Origin: Proteles cristata cristata
Lineage: Eukaryota; Chordata; Mammalia; Carnivora; Hyaenidae
Reading direction: 5' to 3'
DNA length: 64,000 bases
Assembly: GCA_017311185.1 (NCBI GenBank)
Contig: JAESUZ010000481.1
Span: 1,302,001-1,366,000, forward strand
Notes under the pieces: model-generated
Seen by the model: only the letters and a program-made list of their open reading frames with translations
The model's database searches: none
What the model was told of the DNA's origin: nothing
Shown here: one piece after another, positions 1 to 10,130 of the stretch
How the letters are laid out: each line of letters opens with the position of its first letter
Position numbering within the stretch: position 1 is the first letter of the stretch
Position numbers and translations under genes: made by a program

Positions 1-239
1 TCAAATATTAGGTCCCTTTAAGACTTTCTGTTGCTCCCTAACCTGGAAGATAAATAACCCCAAGAACAAGTCCACCTTTCCAATTCCATCTTTTGTTTGT
101 TTTGATAGACACTGTAGCATAATCTTGTTACATAGTCACTCTATCAAGGCACTGAATGTAACATCCAACAGAGACTAGGCCCGTTTATGGTTTATCGAAC
201 AAAGGAGTTACAAATACTGCTCTTCTACAGGTATATAAA
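1..239. other. Unannotated AT-rich flank
   Basis: No convincing gene or repeat was recognised here. It is ordinary AT-rich sequence leading into a MIR-like fragment. Confidence 0.5.
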
Positions 240-352
240 TGGGGCACAGACATGGTAATTAACTGTCTTAAGATCCCACAGATTATAACTGGCAGGGTTG
301 GGCTTCAACTCCAGGCAGCCCAGAGCTTTAGAGTCTGTGGTCTTAACCACTA
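240..352 (-). mobile_element. MIR SINE fragment
   Basis: The plus strand reads like the complement of the MIR core: a loss-of-spacing version of the TTAAG..CCCACAG..GGCAGGG..CAGGCAGCC series, ending in CTTAACCACTATTC. This is an ancient tRNA-derived SINE and is heavily diverged. Edges are approximate. Confidence 0.6.
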
Positions 353-353
353 T

Positions 354-459
354 TCTTCCTCTTCCTCTTCCTCTTTCTCTTCCTCTTCCTCTTCCTCTTC
401 CTCTTCCTCTTCCTCTTCTTCTTCTTCTTCTTCTTCTTCTTCTTCTTCTTCTTCTTCTT
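354..459. repeat. (TTCCTC)n/(TTC)n pyrimidine microsatellite
   Basis: About 106 nt of nearly pure pyrimidine: hexamer TTCCTC units pass into TTC triplets. It abuts the A-rich 3' end of the minus-strand SINE that follows, so it probably grew from that SINE's tail. A poly-serine or poly-leucine reading frame across it is an artefact. Confidence 0.95.
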
Positions 460-633
460 TTTAATGTTTATTTATTTTGAGAGAGAGAAAGAGATGTATA
501 AAGGGAGATAGGAGCAAAGAGAGAGGGAGGGAGAGAATCCCAGACTGTGGCTTGAGCTTATGAACTGTAAGATCATGACCTGTGCAGAAATCAAGACGGG
601 TAGACTTAATTCACTGAGCCACCCAGGTGCCCC
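460..633 (-). mobile_element. Carnivore tRNA-Lys SINE (SINEC type)
   Basis: The plus strand shows the complement of the element: TTTTTAATGTTTATTTATTT, a GA-rich block, then a tRNA-like head ending TGAGCCACCCAGGTGCCCC. The middle is shortened relative to a full copy of about 200-240 bp. Confidence 0.9.
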
Positions 634-753
634 AACCCCTGTTCTGTGTGCCTGTTCAGATTTGGGTGCCCCCAAAGCCAGGGCATGTGATATTGGTAAA
701 GAAAAGTAAATAATAACAAAAGTTCTTAAATGATTGAAAAGCATTTGATTTTT

Positions 754-965
754 TAAAAAATATTTTTTAATGTTTATTTATTTTGGAGACAGAGAGACAG
801 AGTGTGAGCAGGGGAGGGGCAGAAAGAGTGGGAGACACAGAATCCAAAGCAGGCTTCAGGCTCTGTGTTGTTAGCACAGAGCCTGATGAGGGGCTCGAAC
901 TCAAGCACAGTGAGATCATGACCTGAGCCGAAGTTGGCCACTTAACTGAGTCACCCAGGCGCCCC
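754..965 (-). mobile_element. Carnivore tRNA-Lys SINE (felid type)
   Basis: Near-complete copy with the A-rich tail on the left and the head (GGGGCGCCTGGGTGACTC on the minus strand) on the right. Imperfect target duplication: AAAAGCATTTGATTTTT at 737-753 and AAAAGCACTTGACTTTT at 967-983. Confidence 0.93.
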
Positions 966-984
966 AAAAAGCACTTGACTTTTA

Positions 985-1068
985 TATAGTGGACAAACCA
1001 TATTTAAAAGCGTTATGTACTTTTTGAGTGGTTAATGCACTCCGATGGTTCAAGAATCAAAACGCAGA
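985..1068. mobile_element. Older L1-like repeat, left part (interrupted)
   Basis: This stretch joins directly to 7946-8450 once the LINE-1 at 1069-7945 and one target copy are removed. The rejoined sequence resembles a widespread mammalian old-L1 3' region. The family assignment is from memory. Confidence 0.45.
1052..1068. repeat. Left 17-bp target-site duplication of full-length LINE-1
   Basis: AAGAATCAAAACGCAGA is repeated exactly at 7946-7962, bracketing the element. It shows endonuclease-primed insertion of the whole 6.9-kb unit in one event. Confidence 0.95.
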
Positions 1069-2911
1069 GGAGAGGGGGCAAGATGGTGGAGAAGTAAGGA
1101 GCTCCCTACTTGCACTCGCGCCCATACCTCGCACGGAAAAGATCTGAAGCCATTGGAAGCCTTACAAAACCTGAGAGATTGGGAGAAAAAGGATGCAGAA
1201 TCCACTGAGAAAGCCTTCTAACGTGAGTGCGAACTGGGAAAGATAAAATGGGGCCAGGATCGGAGACTCCAGGGTGGGAGGCGATCCCCCTCTACCCTCT
1301 ACAGGGAGTGAGAGGGGGAAAAAGAGAGGGTCCGAAACAGAAAAACCTCCGCTCGGGGGGAATAAACCTCTGCTCGGGGCATAGAAAGACCGTACTTGCC
1401 AGATACCTGCACTCCAGGTCCCCTTGCTCCAACTGGTCCCGGGGGGGCTGAGCGCACAGACTGCTTCTTTGTGCTGGTTCCTGGAGGCTGGACTTCAGAG
1501 TGGTGGCGCGCCTGCCGCCCTGAAAGAGCCCCTGCAGACACAGGGTGTCCACACTCCTGGCTGGCTGGAACTCTAGAGGGCAGGCAAAGAGCTAAAAACT
1601 GGGAAATTTGCCTGTGAGTTCATGTTTCGGGTGACGAGCCATAGAGGGACCTGGTTTTCCTCACTCCAGCGGGCTCGGGCTACACGCACCCGGCAGGCAA
1701 GCCCCCGCCCATGCTCGCCAGCCCGACCCAGAGAAGGAAGCAGCGATTCTGGCTCCACCCCCAGAGCGAGGCGGGAGGCCTGGAATTGCCCCGAGGGGGT
1801 TGCCTGGGAAGTTGTGTCTAAGGCAATTTCAGCGGGGCACGCGGACTGGGATTTGGAGATTGGAACTGGCCTGAGTTGAAGAGCGCAAGCAACTTTGGCT
1901 GCGCCCCCGGTACGGGGAGTTTACACGCCCAAAAGAGCGAGTTGCAGTGCTTGGTTCAAGAAGGGACTGGAGCACCCTCACTCTCCTCCCCACAACCGCC
2001 CAGGCAGAACCCCCGCCTGAGGCATTGGATCACGCCACGCCCATCCCTTCTTGAGAGCTGCCTTCCTCCCTTTTTTTTTCCTTCTTTCTCTTTTCTCTCT
2101 GGTCTGACCTGAGAGAAACACTGACCTGATTAACTCTGGTCGCCAGCTTGCTTAAATAATCACATTTAGTCCATTCTGTAAATGTAAACTCTACACCTAC
2201 CGACATTTTCATCTCTTTCTCTCAGGAGTAATTAGACTATATAGTTTCTCTGGATAATACCAGTATCCTTCTCTCACCTATCCAACCATATTCTACCCTT
2301 TACCTCTTTGAAAAAAGCTTCTTATCCCTTCTGCCTGTTCATTCTATTTTCAATTTTGCCTCATCCCTGCCCTGTCTTCTCTCTCCTTCTCTATGTTCTT
2401 CAACCAGCACTGCATACACACGGCTATTTAACTGTAGCTGGGAAATCCGGTTATATGCTTTAAACCGTTCTCTGTCCTTCAGTTTTCTTCTTTTTTCCTT
2501 TTCTTTTCTCCTTTTTGACCCTTTTATGTATTTTATACTCCCTATTATTCGCTCTCCCTCCTCCGTCTTTTCTCTTAACTTTTTCGTTTTCCCACTCACT
2601 TTTCATGTTAGTTGAATTAGCCTGTGCGTTTGTGTGCTCCTGCTCCCTGTGTGTTTGTCTGTCTGTTTTCTTTTCCAGGGCTGCCTCAAGAAACAAGCCA
2701 GAGTACACAAGGTGGAGAGTCCCAAATATCATTACGAGAAGGAAAATAAAATAACCAAGGTCCCAACTAGGAAGACAAAGAGATACCATTAAAAAACACT
2801 CTCTGAAAGGATAGGCCCTGGACAGTCAAAGAGTCTTCCTGGACATAGCAGCGCTCATAGATACAGAGAGCATAACAGGTCTTTAAAACCAACAGGAGCC
2901 GGAAAGCTAAA
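1069..2911 (+). promoter_or_regulatory. LINE-1 5' UTR / internal promoter region
   Basis: The element begins GGAGAGGGGGCAAGATGG, a typical L1 5' start. The first kilobase is GC- and CpG-rich (about 1080-2050). Pyrimidine-rich tracts follow at 2065-2105 and 2460-2680. L1 5' UTRs carry an internal RNA polymerase II promoter; activity here is inferred only. Several small reading frames across it have no recognisable product. Confidence 0.75.
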
Positions 2912-3805
2912 ATGACGAAATGAAAGAGCTCTCCTCCAAGGAAACTCCAAGAAGAAATGACAGCTAATGAAATGCTCAAAACAGATATCAGCAGCATAAC
3001 TGAACAAGACTTTAGAATAATAATGGTAAAATTAATTGCTGGGCTTGAAAAAAACATAGGGGACATCAAAGAAACTATGGCTACAGACAGAATGGAAAAT
3101 AAAAATAGGCATGAAGAATTTAAAAATGCGATAAATGAGATCCATAATAAATTAGAGGCCTCCAATGCACGGCTTGAAGAGGCAGAAAGGAGAATAAGTG
3201 ATTTAGAAGACACCATTCTAGAAAAACAAGAAGCTGACCAAAAAAAGAGACAAACTGATCCAGGAACAGGAAAGAAGAATTCGAGAGCTCAGCGACACAG
3301 TCAAACGCAACAATATCCGTATCATAGGAATCCCAGAAGAGGAAGAGAGAGGGAAAGGTGCTGAAGGAGTCCTGGAACAAATTATAGCAGAGAACTTCCC
3401 CGACCTGGGGAAGGAAGTAAATGTTGAAATACAAGAGGCTCAGAGGACTCCCCTCAGATGTAACTTGAATCGATCTTCTGCACGACATATCATAGTAAAA
3501 ATGGCAAAATACAAGGACAAAGAGAGAATTTTGAAAGCAGCTAGGGAGAAAAGGGCCCTCACATACAAAGGGAAACCTATCAGAGTGGTGACAGACCTAT
3601 CTACTGAAACTTGGCAGGCCAAAAAGGAATGGCAGGAGATCTTCAATGTGATGAACAGTAAAAATATGCAGCCAAGAATCCTCTACCCAGCAAGCCTGTC
3701 ATTCGAAATAGAAGGAGAGATAAAACCTTTCCAAATAAACAGAAGTTGAAAGAATTTGTCACCACTAAGCCAGCCGTACAAGAAATCCTGAGGGGGGCGC
3801 TCTGA
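2912..3805 (+). pseudogene. LINE-1 ORF1 remnant (RNA-binding chaperone), frameshifted
   Basis: ORF1p is the trimeric nucleic-acid chaperone of the L1 particle. A coiled-coil segment (EASNARLEEAERRISDLED) lies at 2957-3240. The RNA-binding domain follows in another frame, including IRIIGIPEEEE near 3310-3345 and KMAKYKDKERILKAAREK near 3498-3550. The C-terminal part (LKEFVTTKPAVQEIL) is in a third frame and ends at TGA 3803-3805. At least three single-base shifts are visible: near 2941-2944 (extra A), 3239-3256 (next to an A7 run) and 3729-3734 (lost C). The original start is uncertain; ATGs at 2912 and 2920 are candidates. No intact protein can be made. Confidence 0.9.
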
Positions 3806-3851
3806 AAGAAAGGTTGCAAGGAACAAAGATACCAGAGACACCACCACAAAC

Positions 3852-6800
3852 ATGAACCCTACAAAACATACAAAGACTCTAAACCCACATATTTCAATAA
3901 TAACGCTGAATGTAAATGGGCTGAATGCTCCAATCAAAAGACATAGGGTAGCAGAATGGATAAAAAAACAAAATCCATCTATATGCTGTCTACAGAAACT
4001 TATTTTAGACTGGAAGTTACCTTCAGATTACAAGTAAGGGGATGGAGAAATATATATCATGCTACAGGAAATCAAAAGAAAGCCGGAGTAGTGATACTTA
4101 TATCAGACAAACTGGACTTTAAATTAAAGACAATCACAAGAGATGAAGAAGGGCACTACATAATAATTACAGGGTCCATCCATCACGAAGAGCTAACAAT
4201 CATAAATGTCTACACACTGAATATGGGAGCACCTAAATATCTAAAACAATTAATCACACAAACAGAAACAAGCTTATAGATAAGAATGTGCTAATAGCAG
4301 GGTACTTTAATACTCCGCTTACAGCAATGGATAGGTCAACCAGACAGAAAATCACTAAAGAAATAATGGACTTGAAAGATACATTGGAACAGATGGATCA
4401 GATGGATATATTTAGAACTTTACATCCTGAGGCCAGGGAATTTACTTTCTTCTCAAGTGCGCATGGCACAGTCTCCAAGATAGATCACATACTGGGACAT
4501 AGAGCAGTCCTCAATAAATATAAAAGAATAGAGATCATACCATGCACACTGTCAGATCATAATGCTTTGGAACTTGAAATCAATTACAGGAAGAAGTCTG
4601 GAAAACCTCCAAAAACATGGAGGTTAAAGAATACCCTACTAAAGAATGAATGGGCCAATCAGGCAATTAGAGATGAAATTAAAAAATATATGGAAACAAA
4701 TGAAAATGAAAACACAAAAATCCAAAATCTATGAGATGCGGCAAAGGCAGTCCTAAAAGGAAAGTACATTGCTCTCCAGGCCTATTTCAAGAGATTAGAA
4801 AAAGTGCAAGTCCAAAATCTAACAGCTCACCTAAAGGAACTAAAGGCATGCAACAAGAACGCCCTAAACCCAGTAGAAGAAGAGAAATAGTAAAAATTAG
4901 AGCAGAAATAAACAACATAGAGACCAAAGAAACAATTGAACAGATCAATGAAACCAAGAGTTAGTTTTTTGAAAAAATCAACAAAATTGACAAGCCTCTA
5001 GACAGACTAATCAAAAAGAAAAGAGAGAGCACCCAAATAGACAAAATTATGAATGAAAATGGACTTATTACACCAAACCCCTCAGAAATACAAGCAATTA
5101 TCAGCATATACTATGAAAAATAATATGAGAACAAATTGGACAACTTGGAAGAAATGGACAAATTCCTAAACACACACTCACTACCAAAATTCACACGGGA
5201 AGGAATAGAAAACCTGAACAGACCCATAACGAGTGAAGAAATCGAATCAGTGATCAAAAATCTCCCAACAACTAAGAGCCCTGGACCTGATGGCTTCCCT
5301 GGGGAATTCTACCAGACATTTAAAACAGAATTAATCCCAATTCTTCTCAAGCTATTCCAAAAAATAGAAATCAAAGGAAAACTCCCAGATTCATTTTATG
5401 AAGCCAGCATCACTCTGATTCCCAAGCCAGACAGAGATCCAGCAAAAAAAGAGAACTACAGTCCAATATCCTTGATGAATACGGATGCAAAAATCCTCAA
5501 CAAGATCCTTGCAAATCGAATCCAGCAGCACATAAAAAGAATCATCCACCAAGACCAAGTGGGATTCATTCCTGGGTTACAGGGCTGGTTCAACATTCAC
5601 AAATCAATCAATGTGATACATCACATCAACAAAAGAAAAGATAAAAACCATATGATCCTGTCAATAGGTGGAGAAAAAACATTTTACAAAATACAGCATC
5701 CCTTCTTAACAAAGACTCTAGAGAAAGTCGGGATAGAAGGAACCTACTTAAACATCCTCAAAGCCATCTATGAGAAGCCTTCAGCTAACATCATCCTCAA
5801 TGTGGAAAAACTGAGAGCTTTCCCCCTGAGATCAGGAACACGATAGGGATATCCACTCTCACCACTGTTGTTTAACATAGTGCTGGAAGTCCTAGCATCA
5901 GCCATCAGTCAACAACAACAAAAAATAATAATAATAAAAGGCGTCAGAATTGGCAAAGAGGAAGTCAAACTTTCACTCTTTGCAGATGACATGATACTCT
6001 ACATAGAAAACCCGACAGACTCCACCAGAAGCCTACTAGAACTGATCGAAGAATTCAGCCAAGTTGCAGGGTACAAAATCAACGTACAGAAATCGGTTGC
6101 ATTTTTATACACCAACAATGAAGCAACAGAAAGAGAAATCAAGAAACTGATCCGATTCACAATTGCACAAAAAAGCATAAAATACCTCGGAATAAACCTA
6201 ACCAAGGAGACAAGAGATCTGTATATGAAAACTATAGAAAACTTATGAAGGAAATTGAAGAAGACACAAAGAAATGGAAAAACATTCCATGCTCATGGAT
6301 AGGAAGAATAAATATAGTTAAGATGTCATTACTACCCAAAGCTATCTACACATTCAATGCAGTTCCAATCAAAATTGCACCAGCATACTTCTCAAAACTA
6401 GAACAAACTGTCTTAAAATTTGTATGGAACCACAAAAGACCCCGAATAGCCAAAGTAATCCTGAAAAATAAAACCAAAACGGGAGGGATCACCATCCCAG
6501 ACTTTAGCCTCTACTACAAAGCTGTCATCATCAAGACAGTATGGTATTGGCACAAAAACAGACACATAGACCAATGGAACAGAATTGAGAACTCAGAAGT
6601 GGACCCAAAAGTATACAGCCAACTAATCTTTGACAAAGCAGGAAAGAATATCCAATGGAAAAAAGACAGCCTTTTTAACAAATGGTGTTGGGAGAACTGG
6701 ACAGCAACATGCAGAAGAATGAAACTAGATCATTTTCTCACACCATGCACAAAAATAAACTCAAAATGGATAAAGGACCTGAACGTGAGAAAGGAAACTA

Positions 6801-7712
6801 TCAATACCCTCGAGGAGAAAGCAGGAAACAACCTCCTTGACCTCCACGACAGCAACACTTACTTGATACATCCCCAAAAGCAAGGAATCAAGAACAAAAA
6901 TAAACTGTTGGGACCTCATCAAGATTAAAAGCTTCTGCACAGCAAAGGATACAACCCACAAAACTAATAGGCAACCAACGGAATGGGAAAAGATAGTTGC
7001 AAATGACATATCACAAAGGGTTAATATCCAGAATCTATAAGGAACCCCCAAACTCCACACCTGAAAAGCAAACAACCCAGTGAAGAAATGGGCAGAAGAT
7101 ATGAACAGACACTTCTCCAAAGAGGACATCCAGATGACCAACAGACACATGAAATGATGCTCAGTATCCCTCCTCATCAGGGAAATACAAATCAAAACCA
7201 CACTGAGATACCACCTCACGCCAGTCAGAGTGGCTAAAATGAGCCAATCAGAGAACTCTAGATGCTGGCGAGGATGTGGAGAAACGGGCACCCTCCTACA
7301 CTGTTGGTGGGAATGTAAACTGGTACAGCCCCTCTGGAAAACAGTGTGGAAGTTCCTAAGGAAACTAACAATAGAACTCCCCTATGACCCAGCAATAGCA
7401 CTGCTAGGAATTTACCCAAGGGATACAGAAATGCTGAGGCATAGGAGCACATGTACCCCAATGTTCATAGCAGCACTCTCAGCAATAGCCAAAACATGGA
7501 AAGAGCCTAAGTGTCCATTAATGGACGAATGGATCAAGAAGATGTGGTTTATCTATACCATGGAATACTACATGGCAATGAGAAACAATGAAATCTGGCC
7601 ATGTGTAGCAACATGGATGGACCTTGAGGGTGTTATGCTGAGCGAAATAAGTCAGGCAGAGAAGGACAAATACCATATGTTTGCACATGTAGGAGGATTA
7701 GGAGGAACTTAA
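3852..7712 (+). pseudogene. LINE-1 ORF2 remnant (endonuclease / reverse transcriptase)
   Basis: ORF2p nicks the target DNA and reverse-transcribes L1 RNA. Domain order is preserved: apurinic-type endonuclease from ATG 3852 (LNVNGLNAPIKRHRVAEW), SDHN endonuclease motif near 4554, reverse transcriptase with FADD at 5979-5990, and a C-terminal Cys-rich segment ([18 protein letters not shown], near 7263-7316). Breaks include frameshifts near 3994, 4265, 4865, 6230 and 6890. Stops include TGA 4732-4734, TAG 4962-4964, TAA 5121-5123, TAG 5844-5846 and TGA 7155-7157. The endonuclease GDFN motif reads GYFN (Tyr codon 4303-4305). The first catalytic Asp of the polymerase is Gly (GGT 5667-5669). The product is dead even apart from the stops. 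Confidence 0.95.
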
Positions 7713-7945
7713 CTGAGGAACAAGGGGGAGAAGAAGGGGGAAAATGGTGGGGGAAAGGGAGAGAGGCAAACCATGAGAGACTCTTGAATGCTGACAAAAA
7801 CTGAGGACTGATGGATGTGGGGGGAGGGGGGTTGGACATGGAGGAGGGCACTTGTGAGGATGAGCACTGGGTGTTATGTGGAAACTAATTCGACAATAAA
7901 CTATTTGTAAATAAATAAATAAAAGCAATGTGAAGTTAAAAACAA
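7713..7945 (+). terminator. LINE-1 3' UTR, poly(A) signal and tail
   Basis: A G-rich purine tract (about 7715-7860) is followed by AATAAA at 7895-7900, (AAAT)n at about 7908-7924, then GCAATGTGAAGTT and a second A-rich run to 7945. The G-rich block is shared with the copies at 10786-10940 and, in complement, 62190-62340. Confidence 0.85.
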
Positions 7946-8450
7946 AAGAATCAAAACGCAGAAAGGGGGTATCTGGTGCAAAGTCTTTTTCCACCTCTGT
8001 TCCCCAGCCATCCTGTTCCCCTTTCTGGAAGCAATGTTATCCATCTCTTGGCTATTGTTCCTCAGACATTTTAGCAGATGCTTGTATATGTATATTTATA
8101 TATATTTCCTCTCCCTACTTTTTTTGAGACAAACAGTGGAAGGCTACAAGTAGGCTTTGTATCATGTGTGTTTAGTTAACAGTATATCTGGAAAGCACAG
8201 TCCACATCCATGCACGGAGGGCTTCCTCATACTCGTATGGATGCTTAATATTATGTTGGATGTGTGTACAATAATCTTCCCACCTCTCTTGCTGGACCAG
8301 CCATTTGTGATATTTTGCTATTTTAAAGCTACTGTAACATATATGTGTATATTTCATGTGTTTAGAAGTAAGTTTGTAGAATGCATTGTGTTCTTCAGGA
8401 GTATTTTAACATTTGCATCATCAGTTATACCAATTCTTGTTTCTTGGGTA
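7946..8450. mobile_element. Older L1-like repeat, right part (host of the full-length LINE-1)
   Basis: The right continuation of 985-1068, beginning with the second target copy 7946-7962. Its order of phrases (CTGGAAGCAATGTTATCCAT, an AT-rich stretch, GGACCAGCCATTTGTGATAT) matches a common old L1-type mammalian repeat I recognise but cannot name exactly. Positions 8450-8660 hold nothing I recognise. Confidence 0.45.
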
Positions 8451-8660
8451 TTTCCGTCCTGCCTATTTCCGTTCTGCCTCCCAAGTATTTTAGCTTTCTG
8501 TTGCTACTCCTTCAGTAAAACTTCTCATGTTTGTATTTCTGAGTGTGAATCTGACCTATTTTTCCATCTGAAACCAAATATGTAGTTTTTTTCCCCACAC
8601 CCGAAACCCAATTCTCTAACTCTCCAGACACAACTGAGTGAATGGATCAAATCAATTCTT

Positions 8661-8893
8661 AAAGATTTATTTATTTATTTTTATTTTTTATTTTAGAGAG
8701 AGAGAGCATGTGTAAGGGGTGGAGAGGGGCAGAGGGAGAAAGAGAGAGTGAGAGCGAGAGGGAAGGAATCTCAAGTAGGCTCCACACTCAGTGTGGAACC
8801 CAACGTGGGGGCTTGATCCCATGACCCAGGATCATGACCTGAGCTGAAATCAAGAGTTAGGTGCCCAACTGACTGAACCACCCACACGCCCCC
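8661..8893 (-). mobile_element. Older carnivore tRNA-Lys SINE
   Basis: The minus-strand element begins at 8893 and ends in AAAGATTTATTTATTT complement at 8661. It has the older form with CTTGATCCCATGACC and GAAATCAAGAGTTAGG, lacking the felid GCTGACAGCTCAGAGCC body, so it probably predates the felid subfamily. Confidence 0.88.
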
Positions 8894-8934
8894 CTCCCCA
8901 AGTCCATTCTGATACTAACTACTCAGAGTTAACT

Positions 8935-9610
8935 ATCCATCTGCCTTCACTTCAGATGCCAGTCACAATTGGGGGCCCCTCATACTTCTGGCTGACTGGC
9001 TATAAATTGGGGTTCCATGTGACTTCCTCCTCCAGTTCAGTGATTTGCTGGAATGGCTCACAACTCAGTGAAAGAGCTCCCTTACCATTACTGGCTTATT
9101 ATGAAGGATTTACAAAGGACAGGTACATGGGGCAAGACTAAAATGAAGAGGTACATAGGATGAGGCATGGTGTGGGAGGTGTGGAGTGTCCATACCTTCT
9201 GTGGGGACATCTTTCCAGCAGTTTGATGCATTCATCAATCTGGAAGCCCTTGGAACCCCATTGTTTAGGGATTTTTATGGAGGTTCTATTACATAGACAC
9301 GATTGATTAAGTCATTAGCCATTGGTAGTTAGTTCAATCTCCATCTAGGTCCTTTCTCTTGAGTTTAAGGCTGAAAATCCCAACCAAATAATCACATGGT
9401 TGGTTCCTGGGGCAACCAGCCCTGACCCTTAAGCTATCTAGGGGCCCACCAAGTCACCTTTTTAGCATAAATTCAGGTAAGGTTGAGAGGGGTTTATTAT
9501 GAATAACAAAAGATGCTCCCTCCACCCTTACCACTCAGAGTTTTAGAAGTTCTTGTGTCAGGAGCCCAAAGACCAAATACTTATTTCTTAATTATATCGC
9601 AATATTACAG
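8935..9610 (+). mobile_element. Endogenous retrovirus-type solo LTR (ERVL/MaLR class)
   Basis: The order of phrases CACAATTGGGGG, GTGATTTGCTGGAATGGCTC, TATTATGAAGGATTTACAAA, GATTGATTAAGTCATT, ATCACATGGTTGGTTCCT and a terminal AATATTACA fits a known old mammalian solo LTR. No gag, pol or env sequence adjoins it. The exact family name is not asserted. Confidence 0.6.
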
Positions 9611-9804
9611 CTATAGATTTCTGTACTCCAATTATGTACCCATCTGTCATTCTGAATTTTCTTTTTGTTCATTACGGATTTTTAGTTGATTCTTTTGGGC
9701 TTTTCAGATTTATAGGGGACAGTGTGCAAAAAAATGATTTATCTCATCCTTTCTAATATTTCTACTTTCTTTTTCAAACTAAGTTTTTGCTGGAAACTCT
9801 AAAA

Positions 9805-10007
9805 CAGAAGTCAGCAAACGATAGCCCGTTGGCTATCATTCAGTCTGCCACCTGTGTGTGTAAGTCAAGATCAAGAGGATCCCACCTGCACCCATTCATT
9901 TACATATTATCTGTGACCTTTTCTGTAGAGCTGAGTAGTTTTGACAGAGACTGAGAAGCCTTAAATACTATCCAGCCTTTTATTGAAAAAACGTACCCAT
10001 CTCTATG
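9805..10007. mobile_element. Non-autonomous hAT DNA transposon fossil
   Basis: Begins CAGAAGTCAGCAAAC and ends with a decayed complement near 10007. Internal phrases CCACCTGTGTGTGTAA and CAGAGACTGAGAAGCC match an old mammalian hAT MITE. Flanking octamers CTCTAAAA and CTAGAACA resemble a decayed 8-bp target duplication. A second copy lies at 44831-45007. Confidence 0.65.
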
Positions 10008-10130
10008 CTAGAACAATGTCAAATACTAAATCATAATAACCAGTGGGCATTTTCGTTCTGGACTTTCACGATATGCTTCTGGTGTCTCCCATTTGAGTAT
10101 GATACCGTGAGTTTTTAAAAAACGTGTAGA

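Larger units (their letters stand above)
1069..7945 (+). mobile_element. Full-length LINE-1, plus strand
   Basis: A 6.88-kb non-LTR retrotransposon with all parts in order: 5' UTR (1069 to about 2911), ORF1 remnant, ORF2 remnant, G-rich 3' UTR, AATAAA and an A-rich tail. It is bounded by a perfect 17-bp target duplication. Both ORFs carry many frameshifts and stops, so it cannot be autonomous. It lies inside an older L1-like repeat. The felid lineage is inferred from similarity of its 3' end to the copy at 10131-11018 and from the SINE context. Confidence 0.96.

Noticed and set aside
252..480. Poly-serine / poly-leucine reading frames
   Set aside because: They translate the TTCCTC/TTC microsatellite and have no flanking coding features.
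1227..2112. Several open frames in the LINE-1 5' UTR
   Set aside because: The CpG-rich L1 5' UTR has few stop codons. These frames match no ORF0-like or other product I can support.
8935..9610. Possible retroviral genes next to the LTR-like sequence
   Set aside because: No gag, pol or env similarity is visible on either side. It is a solo LTR remnant.
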